A DNA stretch of 35,589 nt from Spirochaetales bacterium. GTDB lineage: Bacteria > Spirochaetota > Spirochaetia > SZUA-6 > JAFGRV01. The notes beneath the pieces were generated by a model that was not told where the DNA came from, ran no database searches, and saw only the letters and a list, made by a program, of their open reading frames with translations. This document shows, in pieces, positions 35,238-35,589 of this stretch. Both the position numbers and the translations under genes were made by a program. How positions within the stretch are numbered: position 1 is the first letter of the stretch; every line of letters starts with the position of its first letter. The stretch covers positions 1-35,589 of the forward strand of contig JAFGQK010000159.1 in assembly GCA_016935735.1 (NCBI GenBank). The letters are read 5' to 3'.

Positions 35238-35269
35238 TTTGATCCCTCTTTATAAAAATATCGTTTTTT

Positions 35270-35293
35270 TGCCGCACCAGGGATGGCGCGGCA
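35270..35293. repeat. 24-bp imperfect palindrome between intron end and WD40 gene
   Basis: TGCCGCACCA and TGGCGCGGCA pair over most of their length. On the minus strand it is followed by a run of A, not T, so it does not read as a terminator in that direction; on the plus strand it lacks a following T-run. Confidence 0.5.
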
Positions 35294-35317
35294 TAGAAAA
35301 AGCCAAGCCAGGCAGCC

Positions 35318-35389
35318 GGGTAGGTCAGGGGCTTTGCAGCCCCTTTCCTCCCTCAGAACCGTACTTGATAGTTTCCCATCATACGGCTC
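35318..35389 (-). ncRNA. group II intron domains V and VI
   Basis: On the minus strand, 35389 down to 35356 is a 34-nt hairpin with the features of group II intron domain V: GAGCCGTAT at its 5' side (containing the catalytic AGC), a GAAA tetraloop (35373-35376) and GTACGGTTC closing it. Domain VI follows at about 35353-35318, with an inner GGGGCT/AGCCCC hairpin and an outer GGGAGG/CCTACCC helix that can leave an unpaired A. The intron 3' splice site should lie just below 35318; I cannot fix the exact base. Confidence 0.85.
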
Positions 35390-35439
35390 AAGCAGTTTAA
35401 CACTGTTCCTCACGCAAGGGAACAGCGGCACTTATCAGA

Positions 35440-35589
35440 TTAAGCATACCTTGTTTTCTTTCTGTTTTGAAGATATTCTCTATCTTCCTTTATATACGGA
35501 TTTGCTGTCAGTCTTACCAGGTTATGTCTTCTTATCTTTGTGTCCGATGCAAATATAAGCCGTTTTTTGTCTGATGCAAATATCCAGTC
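35440..35589 (-). CDS. ltrA: group II intron reverse transcriptase/maturase, C-terminal end (partial)
   Basis: Only the last 49 codons are present; the gene continues beyond the right edge of the window. The tail reads IRRHNLVRLTANPYIKEDRE then YLQNRKK, which resembles the end of intron maturases (R-H-x-x-x-K-x-x-A-N-P-x-D/x-P-x-W-x-x-Y-F-x-x-R), the C-terminal HNH-type endonuclease edge. The stop lies 50 bases before domain V, the expected position. A 27-bp imperfect duplication (GATGCAAATAT at 35546 and 35573) repeats IFASDKKRL as IFASDTKIR and may be a mutation. The gene symbol is for the family. Confidence 0.7.
   Translation of the reverse strand, partial: DWIFASDKKRLIFASDTKIRRHNLVRLTANPYIKEDREYLQNRKKTRYA

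Noticed and set aside
35283..35558. Plus-strand frames at the right edge
   Set aside because: They are antisense to the group II intron domains and maturase tail, which explain the sequence.

Overview
The window most likely comes from a free-living or gut spirochaete. The strongest clue is a 1,599-residue, membrane-anchored coiled-coil protein of the SpiroCoCo type. A dockerin-bearing GH16 enzyme, two sugar-ABC permease pairs and a leaderless-looking scrapyard of gene fragments fit a saccharolytic anaerobe. No rRNA, tRNA or CRISPR array was seen. Base composition is fairly AT-rich between genes and balanced within them.

Layout. (1) 1-3543: a terminator, a MalG/MalF-type permease pair, a small unknown protein and a secreted dockerin-GH16 glucanase. 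(2) 3544-4550: a perfect NikR-type operator in front of a nickel/cobalt ECF transporter locus that has collapsed. The first ~38 codons of cbiM/nikM are joined directly to the ATPase gene. (3) 4584-6356: a tandem ribbon-helix-helix-like protein and an unknown 320-residue protein. (4) 6392-7680: aspartate-semialdehyde dehydrogenase (asd) on the minus strand, behind a ~178-nt structured leader that ends in an intrinsic terminator (probable attenuator or riboswitch). (5) 7741-13942: a sugar ABC operon (lipoprotein binding protein, two permeases) followed by a DUF2264 protein and an atypical isoprenyl diphosphate synthase-like protein. (6) 13954-16577: a lipoprotein and a DUF4157 ('eCIS core') protein whose C-terminal half carries the Glu-Cys and Gln-Gly-Glu-Asn motifs of Tgl-type transglutaminases. 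(7) 16578-20038: gene scraps (serine-hydrolase fragment, amidohydrolase fragment, frameshifted and truncated transposase) around an intact chemoreceptor. (8) 20039-28516: a Cys/His-containing exported protein, the SpiroCoCo protein with a 29-residue repeat array, and a LolA-like/FtsX-like pair. (9) 28567-34301: RsmE, a predicted outer-membrane barrel, and a translationally coupled pair: a HEAT-repeat/GT2 polysaccharide synthase and a doubly degenerate GGDEF-REC protein. (10) 34302-35589: a MITE-like inverted repeat, a three-repeat WD40-like lipoprotein, and the 3' end of a group II intron (maturase C-terminus, domains V and VI).

How parts fit together. Both sugar transporters lack an ATPase here, so they probably share an MsmX-type ATPase encoded elsewhere. 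The GH16 enzyme would supply oligosaccharides for such transporters. The GT2/GGDEF-REC pair looks like an exopolysaccharide machine whose regulatory partner senses rather than makes c-di-GMP. The items most worth following up are the asd leader, the NikR-box/deletion scar, the DUF4157-transglutaminase fusion and the GT2-HEAT/degenerate GGDEF-REC pair. All family names come from reading motifs by eye; no searches were run.
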